Source: UBA8752 sp002172485
GTDB taxonomy: Bacteria > Bacteroidota > Bacteroidia > Flavobacteriales_D > Sanyastnellaceae
Assembly: GCA_042089915.1 (NCBI GenBank)
Contig: JBELJZ010000010.1
Span: 1 to 64,000, forward strand
DNA length: 64,000 bases
Direction of reading: 5' to 3'
Every line of letters starts with the position of its first letter. Within the stretch, counting starts at the first letter, position 1. Shown in pieces: positions 8,607 to 17,494 of the stretch. A model generated the notes under the pieces. It saw nothing but the letters and a program-made list of their open reading frames with translations. It had not been told where the DNA came from and did no database searches. A program made the translations under genes and the position numbers.

Positions 8607-10646
8607 ATGCTACGGCTTTCCCTCCTGGCCTTTGCCATTGCCATTTCCCCCCTCCTTTCCGCGCAAGGGGATCCGACGTATTTCCTCAATGGATCGGCGG
8701 GTGTGACGGGAGAGGATTGCTATCAGCTCACCCCCGCCATCAACACGCAGACGGGCAGTGTGTGGTACGCGGACCAGGTGGACCTGAGCCTGCCCCTCGA
8801 CTTGCAATTCCTGCTCAACCTCGGCACCAATGACAGCGGCGGTGCGGACGGCATCTGTTTCGTGCTGCAGACTGTGGGAACCAATGCCTTGGGGGAAAGC
8901 GGAGGCGGATTGGGCTTTCTCGGCGCCGACTTCCAGCCCGCTTTTGCCGTGGAATTCGACACCTGGCAAAATGGCGACTACGGCGATCCCGCCGGCGACC
9001 ACATTGCCATGGTGTCCAACGGCAGTGTCGACCACAATGCAGCCACAGCCATCGCGGGCCCCGTGCAGGCGGACGCGTTCGACGCCAACATCGAGGATGG
9101 CGAAGACCACCTGGGGCGAATCACGTGGGACCCGGCGGAGCAGGTAGTCCGCGTGTACTTCGATTGCGAGTTGCGGCTGGAAGGAATCGTGGACCTCATT
9201 GGCGACATCTTCAATGGCGAGAACCAAGTCTACTTCGGATTCACATCCAGCACGGGGGGCGCCAACAACCTCCAGACCGTCTGCCTCGAGGACAACATCC
9301 TGGGCAGTGCAGAGCAGAGCTTTGTCTGCCCGGGGGCGGAGCTCCAGCTCAATGTGTCCAGCCCATCCGGCACGGCCAATTGGACGCCTGGCCTCTATCT
9401 CGACGACAGCTTGTCGTCTTCCCCGGTGGTGACTCCGCCGGATGGGCTGACGGATCCGCTCGTGTACGTGGCCTCGTATGCGGACAATTGCGGCGTGGAC
9501 GTCATCGACACCATCCAACTCAACGTGGAGGTCATGACCGTGGATGTGCTCGGCGTGGACAACCTCACCTGCCTCAACGACGAGGTGAACTTGTCTTCCT
9601 CGTCCAACTTCCCCGGCCCCTTCAGCCATGGGTGGACCGCGCAGGTCGGTGCAATTCAGGCTGTGGGCAGCCAAGCCTCAGTCAATGTGCCCGGATCATA
9701 CTCCTTGCTCCTCTCCTTCCAAGATGGACTGTGCGAGGCGCAGGCGAGCTTCGACATCGCCCTCGACACGGCCACCTTCACCGGAGTGTTCCCGGCGGCC
9801 GGCTACCTGACCTGCGCTGACCCGACCTTTCCCTTGGAGTCCGAGTCCCTGTCCAATCCTAGCGCATCCGTGTCCTGGAGCACGACCAACGGCAACTTCA
9901 CAGGCAGCGGACCGAGCGTCACAGCCACGGAGACGGGTACGTACACCGCATCGGTGACCAACCCCGTCAATGGGTGCGTCTCCGTCGCCGAGGTGGACGT
10001 CATCGCAGCCAACCAAGCGCCCATTCTCAACGGTGGAAGCGTCGAGCCGTTGACTTGCTTGAACCCCGGGCAACCTGTCGAAGGGGCCAGCGTCCAAGAA
10101 TACGCGCCCTTCGGGCCGGAAGGCCTCACCCCCATCGTATCGTGGACCAATGCGGACAACGGCACCACCATGGGCGTCTCTCCCTCAAGCGGGTCGTTGG
10201 GGCCGATCATCAATGCCGCCGGCACCTATCAGCTGGTGGTGGAATGGGCGGAAACCGGTTGCGCAGACAGCGTCCTGATCACCGTGGAGGAAGGGGAAGA
10301 CTTCGGGGTCGACATCAGTTCGATCACCTTCCCCAACATCCTGACCGCCAACGGCGACGGCAAGAACGACAGCTGGTATCCCTACCTCGCCGACATGCCC
10401 GAGGTCGAAGCCCTTGGCGTGCTCACGAGCTACGCGCTGCGGATCTACAACCGATGGGGACAATTGATGTACTCCAATGCCGGCGACGGCTTTGCTTCCG
10501 GTACGCCCATCCGGTGGTACGGCAATGGCAATGGCGGGAGCACCCTGTCCAGCGGCGTCTACTACTACGTGGTGGACTTCACCTCCACGTGTGGCAACAG
10601 CCAGGACGGCACGGCCCGCGGCGAATTGCAGCTCATCCGGGAATGA
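8607..10646 (+). CDS. Secreted L-type lectin domain protein with T9SS type B (CHU_C) sorting domain
   Basis: A 679-residue protein with a signal peptide (residues 1-19). Residues ~22-230 resemble a legume-type lectin beta-sandwich: an ADGICFVLQT strand, then FAVEFDTWQNGD and DHIAMVSNGS, with the Asp residues expected for metal/sugar binding. Residues ~235-565 are Ig-like/PKD-like repeats with Cys and Ser/Thr-rich linkers. The last ~105 residues form a CHU_C/type B T9SS domain, seen in FPNILTANGDGKND, LRIYNRWGQLMY and LSSGVYYYVV. It is therefore expected to be secreted by T9SS and attached to or released from the surface. It probably binds carbohydrate; the sugar specificity is unknown. Confidence 0.88.
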   Translation: MLRLSLLAFAIAISPLLSAQGDPTYFLNGSAGVTGEDCYQLTPAINTQTGSVWYADQVDLSLPLDLQFLLNLGTNDSGGADGICFVLQTVGTNALGESGGGLGFLGADFQPAFAVEFDTWQNGDYGDPAGDHIAMVSNGSVDHNAATAIAGPVQADAFDANIEDGEDHLGRITWDPAEQVVRVYFDCELRLEGIVDLIGDIFNGENQVYFGFTSSTGGANNLQTVCLEDNILGSAEQSFVCPGAELQLNVSSPSGTANWTPGLYLDDSLSSSPVVTPPDGLTDPLVYVASYADNCGVDVIDTIQLNVEVMTVDVLGVDNLTCLNDEVNLSSSSNFPGPFSHGWTAQVGAIQAVGSQASVNVPGSYSLLLSFQDGLCEAQASFDIALDTATFTGVFPAAGYLTCADPTFPLESESLSNPSASVSWSTTNGNFTGSGPSVTATETGTYTASVTNPVNGCVSVAEVDVIAANQAPILNGGSVEPLTCLNPGQPVEGASVQEYAPFGPEGLTPIVSWTNADNGTTMGVSPSSGSLGPIINAAGTYQLVVEWAETGCADSVLITVEEGEDFGVDISSITFPNILTANGDGKNDSWYPYLADMPEVEALGVLTSYALRIYNRWGQLMYSNAGDGFASGTPIRWYGNGNGGSTLSSGVYYYVVDFTSTCGNSQDGTARGELQLIRE

Positions 10647-10648
10647 AA

Positions 10649-10672
10649 AAGGCCGCCCTTGCTGACGGCCTT
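10649..10672 (-). terminator. Rho-independent terminator of the calcium-repeat protein gene
   Basis: AAGGCCG (10649-10655) pairs with CGGCCTT (10666-10672) around a 10-nt loop. On the minus strand the stem is followed by a T run (TTTTTC), so it fits the gene ending at 10695. On the plus strand it immediately follows the stop at 10646 but lacks a T run. Confidence 0.7.
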
Positions 10673-10694
10673 CCCCTGTGAACTGTAGCGAAGA

Positions 10695-13600
10695 TCAATC
10701 GCAGAACCCACCGTATACAATTAGGAAGTCGAGCAAGTCCTGAATGCTGATCGCCCCGTCTCCGGTGAGGTCGCCTGGACAATCATTTTCCACAACAGGT
10801 TCATACTCACAGGACCCATTGTCCATGGTGGCGGAGACATTGTAGTTCAACGCGTCAGGGTAGGTACAACCGGGAACATCCTGAACATCACATATGCCAT
10901 TGCCATTGGCATCACTCTGGCAATCGCCCCCGCAATCACCGATGGCGTCGAGTTGGTTGCCATCACAGTCGCAGTCACCGTCGGGAATGTCCGCACAGCC
11001 ACAGTCGTAAATGGCGCCCGGGCCATCGCAAATGCCGCAGTCGTCGAAGGCGCCCACGCAAGGATCCACATCGTCGCAGATGNNNNNNNNNNNNNNNNNN
11101 NNNNNNNNNNNNNNNNNNNNNNNNNNNNNNNNNNNNNNNNNNNNNNNNNNNNNNNNNNNNNNNNNNNNNNNNNNNNNNNNNNCGCCACACACGCCAATCG
11201 CGTCGAGCTGATTGCCGTCACAATCACAGTCGCCGTCCGGAATACCCGCACAGCCACAGTCGTAAATGGCGCCCGGGCCATTGCAAATGCCGCAGTCGTC
11301 GAAGGCGCCCACGCAAGGATCCACATCGTCGCAGATGCCGTCCGCATCAACGTCCGCCGTGCAGTCTCCGCCACACACGCCAATCGCGTCGAGCTGATTG
11401 CCGTCACAATCACAGTCGCCGTCTGGAATGCCCGCACAGCCACAGTCGTAAATGACGCCCTGGCCATTGCAGATGCCGCAGTCGTCGAAGGCGCCCACGC
11501 AAGGATCCACATCGTCACAGATGCCGTCCGCATCAACGTCCGCCGTGCAGTCTCCGCCACAGACTCCCAGGGCGTCGAGGGTGTTTCCGGCGCAGTCGCA
11601 CGCGCCGTCCGGAATGTCCTCACAACCGCAATCGCCCACGGCGCCCGGCCCATTGCACACCCCACATTCATCCACCACGCCGACACAGGGGTCGACATCG
11701 TCACACAGGCCGTCGGCGTCCGCATCCGCAATGCAGTCTCCGCCACACACGCCCAAGGCATCGGCCTGATTGCCCTCGCAATCACAGTCTCCGGCTGGGA
11801 TGTCGGCACATCCGCAGTCGTAGATGGCCCCGGAGCCGTTGCACACACCGCAATCATCGAGGCTGCCTACGCATTGGTCCACATCATCACAGGTGCCATC
11901 TTCATCGACATCCGCTTCGCAGTCGCCACCACAGGCACCCAGCGCGTCCCCATAAAGACAGGTTTCATTGCTTCCGCCAGAAGGACACCCGACCCCCAAA
12001 CCAAGTGGCAAATCGAGCAACAAGAAATTCCCGTTGTCACCTTGGGGAAACACCTGCACCTGAAGGTTGCCGGTCAACCCGCCATCGGTGGTGAACTGAC
12101 CGAGCAGCACTCGGCCATTCTCGTCCGGAACGCCGTTCGCATCCCCGTTGAGGATGTACCACACCCCACCAATCAGGTCATCGATGATGAGGTCGCTTCC
12201 TGGCTGACCGCCACCCGGCTCAAACGCCAGGCTCCAACTCTGATTGGGTGAATTCACCACCGCGATAGAATTCTCCCCAACCGAAGCATCTGCAGGCCCC
12301 TCCAAACCAATGGTGATCCAGGAGTCGTAAGCAAGGTCCGGGAATGTGGGCAAAAGCAGCGGGTTGATGTTCTCCGGCGTGACGCCACCAAAGGGGTCCT
12401 GGTAAAACGACGTGGTGGTGAACACCCGGGTCGGGGACCCGGAATTACCGGACACGGAGGTCACGAAATCCGTCGGATGCAACGTCTGAATCGAGACGCG
12501 ATAGGTCGTCATGCCCGCCAAAGTCCCTGCGGTATGTTCGGCCACCACCTCCGTCAACAGACAGTAGTCGGTGATGGGCTCGGACACAACAGGCTCTGCA
12601 TAGGGGTCGAAGTTGCAGGCAGACTCATCTGCACAGCCAGACCCTTCAAGGTTGTCGCAGACTCCATTGCCATCCTCGTCGGCAGGACAATCTCCACCAC
12701 ACACGCCGACCGCGTCGAGCTGGTTGCCGTCGCAATCGCAATCGCCCGCCGGTTGCTCCGAACAACCGCAATCATAAATGGCGCCTGGGCCATTGCAAAT
12801 GCCGCATGCATCGACGGCACCAATGCAAGGATCTTCATCGTCGCAGATGTTGTCGTTGTCCGCATCCGCAGCGCAGCCACCGCCGCACACGCCGAGGGCA
12901 TCCAAGGTGTTGCCCGCGCAGTCGCATGCGCCGTCCGGGAAGTCATCACACCCACATTCGCCGGTCGCCCCTGGGCCGTTGCAAATGCCGCATTCATCGA
13001 GCTGGCCGATGCACGAGTCCACATCGTCGCAGACCCCATCATTGTCTGCATCCGCAGTGCACGTCCCGTTGCAGACACCAATGGCATCCGGGGTCCCCAC
13101 GCAGGGGTCTTGGTCGTCACAAATGCTGTCGTTGTCCGCATCCGCAGCACAGTCTCCGCCGCACACGCCGAGGGCATCCAAGGTGTTGCCTTCACAGTCG
13201 CAGGCACCAGCCGGCAACGGATCGCAACCGCAATCCTGAATCGCTCCAGGACCATTGCAGACGCCACAGGCATCCACGGTTCCAATGCACGGATCGACCT
13301 CATCGCAAATCCCATCCGAATCGGCATCATTCAAGCACGCACCATCGCAATCTTCATTGGGCGCTGGATACGTGCAGTCCTCTTCTGCTGGGGGGGCGCA
13401 GAGTTCATCCAAATGGAATGTGGCTGTGGTGGCTGCGCCGCCCGCTGGGAAATATTGGACATTCAAGGTGCCCCCAATCAGACCATCCGTGGTCAATTGC
13501 GCGAGCAGGATTTGACCTTGATTGTCCGGGTATCCGTTGGCATCGCCATTGTAGATGAACCACAAGCCGCCAATGATGTCATCGATCACAATGTCATCCC

Positions 13601-14093
13601 CTGGAGCGCCCCCACCCGGGTCGAAGATGGCTGCCCAGTCCTGATTGGGCGAGCCCACAAGACTTGGCCCGTTTTCTCCGTCTGCGGTCGATGCAGTTTG
13701 CGTCAGGCCAATGGTGACGTAACTGTCGAATGCGAGGTTGGGAAAAGCTGGGAGCAACAGCGGGTTAATGGCCTGTGCAGACGCACCTCCCAGCGCGTCT
13801 TGGTGGAAGCTGGTGGTGGTGGTCAGGCTCAACGGCAAATTGTCATTGCCGAAGACCGCCGTCACGAAATCGTCTGGACTCGCCGATTGAACGTACACCC
13901 GATAGGTGGTCATGCCTGCGAGGTCGCCCTCTGTGTGCACGGCCACCGTGTCGATGTTCAGACACACAGAGGGTGTCCCGAAATCCGGGTTGTAGTTGCA
14001 GGCCTCAGAGTCAGAGCAATTCTGGGCAGAACCGGTCCATGTCAAGGCCAGGACCATCATGGTGAGCACCATGCAGCGGATCAGGTGGTTCAT
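10695..14093 (-). CDS. Giant secreted thrombospondin type 3-like repeat protein with dockerin-like C-terminus
   Basis: As assembled it is 1132 residues, including an unknown stretch across the N run. After a signal peptide (ending GSAQ) come a ~200-residue domain, an array of Cys/Asp-rich units of the form DADxDGICDDxDPCxG...CGxCNGPGA, a second copy of the ~200-residue domain, and a second array of 62-residue units. The Asp-rich loops resemble calcium-binding thrombospondin type 3 repeats. The C-terminus carries GCTYPDALNYN and a dockerin-like segment DLTGDGAISIQDLLDFL that runs to the stop. No canonical T9SS tail is visible. An extracellular adhesin or matrix role is inferred. The true length is uncertain because the gap lies in near-identical repeats. 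Confidence 0.85.
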   Translation of the reverse strand: MNHLIRCMVLTMMVLALTWTGSAQNCSDSEACNYNPDFGTPSVCLNIDTVAVHTEGDLAGMTTYRVYVQSASPDDFVTAVFGNDNLPLSLTTTTSFHQDALGGASAQAINPLLLPAFPNLAFDSYVTIGLTQTASTADGENGPSLVGSPNQDWAAIFDPGGGAPGDDIVIDDIIGGLWFIYNGDANGYPDNQGQILLAQLTTDGLIGGTLNVQYFPAGGAATTATFHLDELCAPPAEEDCTYPAPNEDCDGACLNDADSDGICDEVDPCIGTVDACGVCNGPGAIQDCGCDPLPAGACDCEGNTLDALGVCGGDCAADADNDSICDDQDPCVGTPDAIGVCNGTCTADADNDGVCDDVDSCIGQLDECGICNGPGATGECGCDDFPDGACDCAGNTLDALGVCGGGCAADADNDNICDDEDPCIGAVDACGICNGPGAIYDCGCSEQPAGDCDCDGNQLDAVGVCGGDCPADEDGNGVCDNLEGSGCADESACNFDPYAEPVVSEPITDYCLLTEVVAEHTAGTLAGMTTYRVSIQTLHPTDFVTSVSGNSGSPTRVFTTTSFYQDPFGGVTPENINPLLLPTFPDLAYDSWITIGLEGPADASVGENSIAVVNSPNQSWSLAFEPGGGQPGSDLIIDDLIGGVWYILNGDANGVPDENGRVLLGQFTTDGGLTGNLQVQVFPQGDNGNFLLLDLPLGLGVGCPSGGSNETCLYGDALGACGGDCEADVDEDGTCDDVDQCVGSLDDCGVCNGSGAIYDCGCADIPAGDCDCEGNQADALGVCGGDCIADADADGLCDDVDPCVGVVDECGVCNGPGAVGDCGCEDIPDGACDCAGNTLDALGVCGGDCTADVDADGICDDVDPCVGAFDDCGICNGQGVIYDCGCAGIPDGDCDCDGNQLDAIGVCGGDCTADVDADGICDDVDPCVGAFDDCGICNGPGAIYDCGCAGIPDGDCDCDGNQLDAIGVCGXXXXXXXXXXXXXXXXXXXXXXXXXXXXXXXXXXICDDVDPCVGAFDDCGICDGPGAIYDCGCADIPDGDCDCDGNQLDAIGDCGGDCQSDANGNGICDVQDVPGCTYPDALNYNVSATMDNGSCEYEPVVENDCPGDLTGDGAISIQDLLDFLIVYGGFCD
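10885..11965 (-). repeat. Tandem array of 186-bp units (array 2 of the calcium-repeat gene)
   Basis: Units at 11183-11368 and 11369-11554 are almost identical, and 11555 begins a more diverged unit. Each encodes 62 residues with about nine Cys and a DxDxDG loop. Divergence rises toward 11965, so the units nearest the N run are the most recently duplicated. Confidence 0.9.
11083..11182. other. Assembly gap of 100 N
   Basis: Exactly 100 undetermined bases inside the tandem array. In complete units the sequence left of the gap reaches the next unit boundary after 31 nt (11338-11368 in the neighbouring copy). The real missing length should therefore be 31 nt plus a multiple of 186 nt, and 100 fits neither. 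Confidence 0.95.
12640..13375 (-). repeat. Diverged calcium-repeat array 1
   Basis: A second, more diverged run of the same kind of units, encoding DADNDSICDDQDPC-like segments between the two copies of the ~200-residue domain. Unit lengths vary here; one unit around 13050-13110 lacks the middle part present in its neighbours. Confidence 0.8.
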
Positions 14094-14114
14094 TCGGAGA
14101 CGAATTGGGTATCA

Positions 14115-14122
14115 ACAAGATA
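14115..14122 (-). promoter_or_regulatory. Putative -7 element TATCTTGT before the calcium-repeat gene
   Basis: On the minus strand TATCTTGT lies 21 nt upstream of the ATG at 14093, within a conspicuously AT-rich 100-bp intergenic stretch (14094-14196) that separates this gene from the ligA stop. This stretch holds no other gene. Confidence 0.4.
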
Positions 14123-14196
14123 CGCCTTTCCAAAACCAAAATCGACCCGACGGCAAAAAATATAATACCCGACTAAACTTCGTATTTATCCTCCCC

Positions 14197-16200
14197 CTAG
14201 CCTTCGATGAGTGCCAAAAAGTCCGACTCAGATAGAATCTGGATTCCAAGCCGCTCCGCTTTCTCCCGCTTGGCTGGCCCCATTTTTTCGCCAGCAATCA
14301 GACAATCCGTGCTGCCCGATACGCTGCCGGTCAGCTTACCCCCGTGCTGCTCCACCAGACGTTTGACCTGATCGCGCGGCATGCTGAAGACCCCACTGAC
14401 CACGCACTTTTTGCCTTGCAAAGCGGTGCCCTGCTGGGCGGTTGTGGCACCCGCCTCGAACTGAAGCCCGGCGAGGACCAGGCGCTCCAGATGTGCCATC
14501 TGTCCTTCGTCCGCAAAAAAGCCAAGTACCGCATCCGCAATGACCGGCCCGACAACATCCAGCTCCAACAGAGCCTCCCGGTCCGCCCGCTGCAAGGCTT
14601 CCAGCGAACCGAAATGGCGCGCCAACCGCTTCGCCACGGTTTCTCCCACATGTCGAATGCCCAGTGCAAACAAAACCCGCTCAAAAGGAATGTCTTTGGA
14701 TGCTGCAATGCCGGCCAAGAGATTGCCCGCTTTGGTCTCCCCCATTCGATCCAAGGTGAGCAAGGGTTCGAAGGTCAAATCATAGAGGTCAGCTGGATTT
14801 CGCACCATGCCCGCGGCATACAGCTGCTCCACACTTTTGTCGCCCAGCCCGTCGATGTTGAGTGCCTTGCGGCTGGCGAAGTGCTCCACACGCCCTTTGA
14901 TCTGCTCGGGACATCCCGTGGCATTGGGACAATAATGTCGCGCTTCCTCCTCTGCACGCTCGAGGAGAGCGTCGCAATCGGGACAGGTCGTGGCATAGAC
15001 ATGGGGCTGGCTGTTGGCCGACCGCTCCTCCAAGACCACGCCCACCACCTTCGGTATGATCTCTCCTCCCTTCTCGACGCGCACGAGGTCGCCTTCACGA
15101 ATGTCGAGCTGCGCAATCTGGTCGGCATTGTGCAAGGACGCATTTTCGACCGTGGTGCCGGCGATGAACACGGGGTCGAGCCGGGCCACCGGTGTGATGG
15201 CGCCTGTCCTGCCCACCTGGTAGTCGATGCGATTCAGTCGGGTCAACCCCTGCTCCGTTTCAAATTTGTAAGCCAAAGCCCAGCGCGGGGCTTTGGCTGT
15301 GGACCCCAGGCTTCGGCGGTGAACCGTTTCATCGACTTTGATGACCACCCCATCAATGTCAAAAGGCAGCCCGTGTCGGGCTTCCTCCCAATGGCGCAGG
15401 TAGTCCATCACCCCCGCCACGTCGTCCACCACCGCAAACGCCCGGTCGAGTGTCAATGGGGTCTTGAACCCCCATGTTCCGGCAGCCTCCACCCCCGCCG
15501 AGTGGGCGGGCAACGCCGCCGCGTCGAGGTCCACACCGTACAGGAAACAGTCCAAACCCCGGCGCGCCACCTCGGCGCTGTCCTGCAGTTTTAAGCTGCC
15601 CGCCGCGGTGTTCCGTGGATTCACGAACGGCTTGCGGCCTTGCGCGACCACCCGCTCATTCAATGCGTTGAACGCCGCCCGAGGCAAGATGATTTCCCCC
15701 CGGATTTCCACGTTTTCGGGCGCTTTGGGATTCAATGTCAGCGGCAGGGTGCGGATGGTCCGCACATTGGGGGTGATGTCCTCTCCGGTCTCCCCATCTC
15801 CCCGCGTCAAAGCGCGCACCAACGCCCGGTTTTCGTATTGCAAGGCGATGGCCACACCATCGTATTTGAGCTCGCAAGTGAAGCGACACGCCCCCGCCGT
15901 TTCGCGCTGGACCCGATCCGCCCATTCCTCCACCTCCTGGGCGTTGTAGCTGTTGGCCAAGGACAGCATCGGCCGGCTGTGGGCCACCTTGTCGAACTGG
16001 TCAGTCAACCCGCTGCCCACACGTCGGGTCGGGCTGTTGGGATCGTCCAACTCAGGATGGGCTGCCTCGAGCAATTCCAACTCGCTGAGGAGGGCGTCGA
16101 ACTCCCGATCCGAAATCGTCGGCTCCGCCAAGACATAGTAGCGGTGGTTGTGCTCGTGGAGGGTCCGACGGAGTTCTTCAATGCGTACTTCGGCCTGCAT
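14197..16200 (-). CDS. ligA: NAD-dependent DNA ligase
   Basis: A 667-residue protein of normal LigA length. The N-terminal Ia domain contains HNHRYYVLAEPTISD (residues 17-31). The adenylation lysine is K112 in KYDG, and VEIRGEI and the OB-fold follow. A four-Cys zinc finger (CPDC...YCPN...GCP), HhH motifs (LNIDGLGDKSVEQLY, FALGIRHVGETVAKRL) and a C-terminal BRCT domain (CVVSGVFSM to the end) complete the layout. The ATG at 16200 is chosen because it gives the usual N-terminus; the longer open frame upstream runs into prmC. It joins Okazaki fragments and seals repair nicks. It is the last gene of a run starting at parE. Confidence 0.97.
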   Translation of the reverse strand: MQAEVRIEELRRTLHEHNHRYYVLAEPTISDREFDALLSELELLEAAHPELDDPNSPTRRVGSGLTDQFDKVAHSRPMLSLANSYNAQEVEEWADRVQRETAGACRFTCELKYDGVAIALQYENRALVRALTRGDGETGEDITPNVRTIRTLPLTLNPKAPENVEIRGEIILPRAAFNALNERVVAQGRKPFVNPRNTAAGSLKLQDSAEVARRGLDCFLYGVDLDAAALPAHSAGVEAAGTWGFKTPLTLDRAFAVVDDVAGVMDYLRHWEEARHGLPFDIDGVVIKVDETVHRRSLGSTAKAPRWALAYKFETEQGLTRLNRIDYQVGRTGAITPVARLDPVFIAGTTVENASLHNADQIAQLDIREGDLVRVEKGGEIIPKVVGVVLEERSANSQPHVYATTCPDCDALLERAEEEARHYCPNATGCPEQIKGRVEHFASRKALNIDGLGDKSVEQLYAAGMVRNPADLYDLTFEPLLTLDRMGETKAGNLLAGIAASKDIPFERVLFALGIRHVGETVAKRLARHFGSLEALQRADREALLELDVVGPVIADAVLGFFADEGQMAHLERLVLAGLQFEAGATTAQQGTALQGKKCVVSGVFSMPRDQVKRLVEQHGGKLTGSVSGSTDCLIAGEKMGPAKREKAERLGIQILSESDFLALIEG

Positions 16201-16219
16201 GATGCGGATGGGGAGTGAT

Positions 16220-17125
16220 TCAGTTTCGCCGCAGACTGACCGCCCGTTCGGCACCTTGAAGGTCGATGAGGACGTCCACCTGACCCCCTTCGAGTTGCCA
16301 ACATTTGACCACGTCCGGCGTGAATTTGGAGTGTGTCTCAGCCACCACGCACCCTGGAGCGGTGAGCTTGTGGGTGGCCGCTTTGGCCAGCGCCGCGTAG
16401 AAGCACAAGGGGTCTTCGTCCGGGACATACAGGGCCATTCCCGGCTCGTGGTCGTGCACATGGGATGCCAGGTGCTCGGAATGCGGGATGTATGGCGGAT
16501 TGGACACAATGCCATCGAACTGGCCGGAAGGCCAGGCGTTCAAGTCCAATGCATCCGCCAGCACCCACTTCACCTGTTGCAATCCGAGGCAGCTTGCATT
16601 CTGCGCGGCCTGCTCCAGCGCGGTGGCGGAGAGGTCCATGGCCACCACTTCCCAACCGGGACGTTCTGCCTGCATGGCCAAGGCCATGCACCCGCTGCCG
16701 GTGCCCACATCAAGCACCCGACGACGCGCAGGGTCCCCCGGCAATCCGTCCATGGCGCGGAGAAACCACCCCACCACTTCTTCCGTTTCCGGACGGGGAA
16801 TCAGCACCTCGCCACTGCAGCCCATGCGCAGCCCCCTGAATTCGGTCCAGCCGACGACCCTTTGAACCGGCTCGCCAGACAGCACCCGATGCAAACCCTG
16901 TTGCAGGCGGGTCAGTTCCCCTTCATCATAACGTCGGTCCAAGGCCTCCAAAACCAGCCGTGACCGGTCATCCAAGTCGGCCATCAGCCGATCCGCGATG
17001 GCCTTGCGTTCGCGCGCCTCAACCAACATGGACGAGGCACCCTCTCCGGACGCCAGCGCCTGATGGAGCCACTGCCTCACAGAGGGGTCCCGGTTGTCCA
17101 CTGGCAACGAGAAAGGCTCCGCCAT
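16220..17125 (-). CDS. prmC: Peptide chain release factor N5-glutamine methyltransferase
   Basis: A 301-residue HemK/PrmC protein. The N-terminal helical domain (1-80) is followed by the PRPETE motif (110-115), the SAM-binding DVGTGSG (139-145) and the catalytic NPPY (209-212). It methylates the glutamine of the GGQ motif in RF1/RF2. The window also holds prfC, which acts at the same step of translation, but the genes are far apart. It starts 4 nt after the mgsA stop and ends 19 nt before ligA, consistent with co-transcription. Confidence 0.95.
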   Translation of the reverse strand: MAEPFSLPVDNRDPSVRQWLHQALASGEGASSMLVEARERKAIADRLMADLDDRSRLVLEALDRRYDEGELTRLQQGLHRVLSGEPVQRVVGWTEFRGLRMGCSGEVLIPRPETEEVVGWFLRAMDGLPGDPARRRVLDVGTGSGCMALAMQAERPGWEVVAMDLSATALEQAAQNASCLGLQQVKWVLADALDLNAWPSGQFDGIVSNPPYIPHSEHLASHVHDHEPGMALYVPDEDPLCFYAALAKAATHKLTAPGCVVAETHSKFTPDVVKCWQLEGGQVDVLIDLQGAERAVSLRRN

Positions 17126-17129
17126 GGGC

Positions 17130-17492
17130 TCAGCTGATGTTGCGGGCGATCAACTCTGCCGTCGCTGGGTTTGTCGCCAACGGAATGTCGTAGACATCGC
17201 ACATCCGAAGCAGCATGTTGATGTCGGGCTCATGCGGGTGCTTGCCCATCGGATCCCGAAAGAAGATGACGCCGGCCACCTTGCCCTCCGCGATGCGGGC
17301 CGCAATTTGGGCGTCCCCGCCCTTCGGACCGGAGGCCACCGTCTCCACGTCCATGCCCTTTTCGGCCAGACGGGACCCCGTGGTTTTCGTGGCCAAGATG
17401 GGCACCTTGTTGAAGAACTTCTGCCACCGCTGCGCAAACGCTACGAGTTCGTCCTTCTTGCCGTCGTGGGCCACCAGTGCGATGTACTTCAT
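17130..17492 (-). CDS. mgsA: Methylglyoxal synthase
   Basis: A 120-residue protein that converts dihydroxyacetone phosphate to methylglyoxal and phosphate. The family signatures SGPKGGDAQIAARI (54-67), FFRDPMGKHPHEPD (77-90) and ATNPATAELI (106-115) hold the phosphate-binding and catalytic Asp residues (D60, D80) and the conserved histidines. The ATG at 17492 gives the standard MKYIALVAHD start; the open frame extends 10 codons upstream into the GH13 stop region. It lies 2 nt after the GH13 gene and 4 nt before prmC. Pairing with a carbohydrate-active protein could reflect carbon overflow control, but that is conjecture. Confidence 0.96.
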   Translation of the reverse strand: MKYIALVAHDGKKDELVAFAQRWQKFFNKVPILATKTTGSRLAEKGMDVETVASGPKGGDAQIAARIAEGKVAGVIFFRDPMGKHPHEPDINMLLRMCDVYDIPLATNPATAELIARNIS

Positions 17493-17494
17493 GC

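Noticed and set aside
10953..12251. Plus-strand open frame with repetitive Ala/Val/Arg composition across the N run
   Set aside because: It reads the reverse complement of the 186-bp units; no start context, signal peptide or family match.
11041..13380. Possible CRISPR array because of regular near-identical repeats
   Set aside because: Units are 186 bp with no distinct spacers, preserve one reading frame and encode Asp/Cys-rich protein repeats; no cas genes are present.
12477..14165. Long plus-strand open frame (562 codons) over the calcium-repeat gene
   Set aside because: It is antisense to a gene with signal peptide and repeats. The frame stays open because the opposite strand is GC-rich and periodic, and its own translation lacks a recognisable domain.
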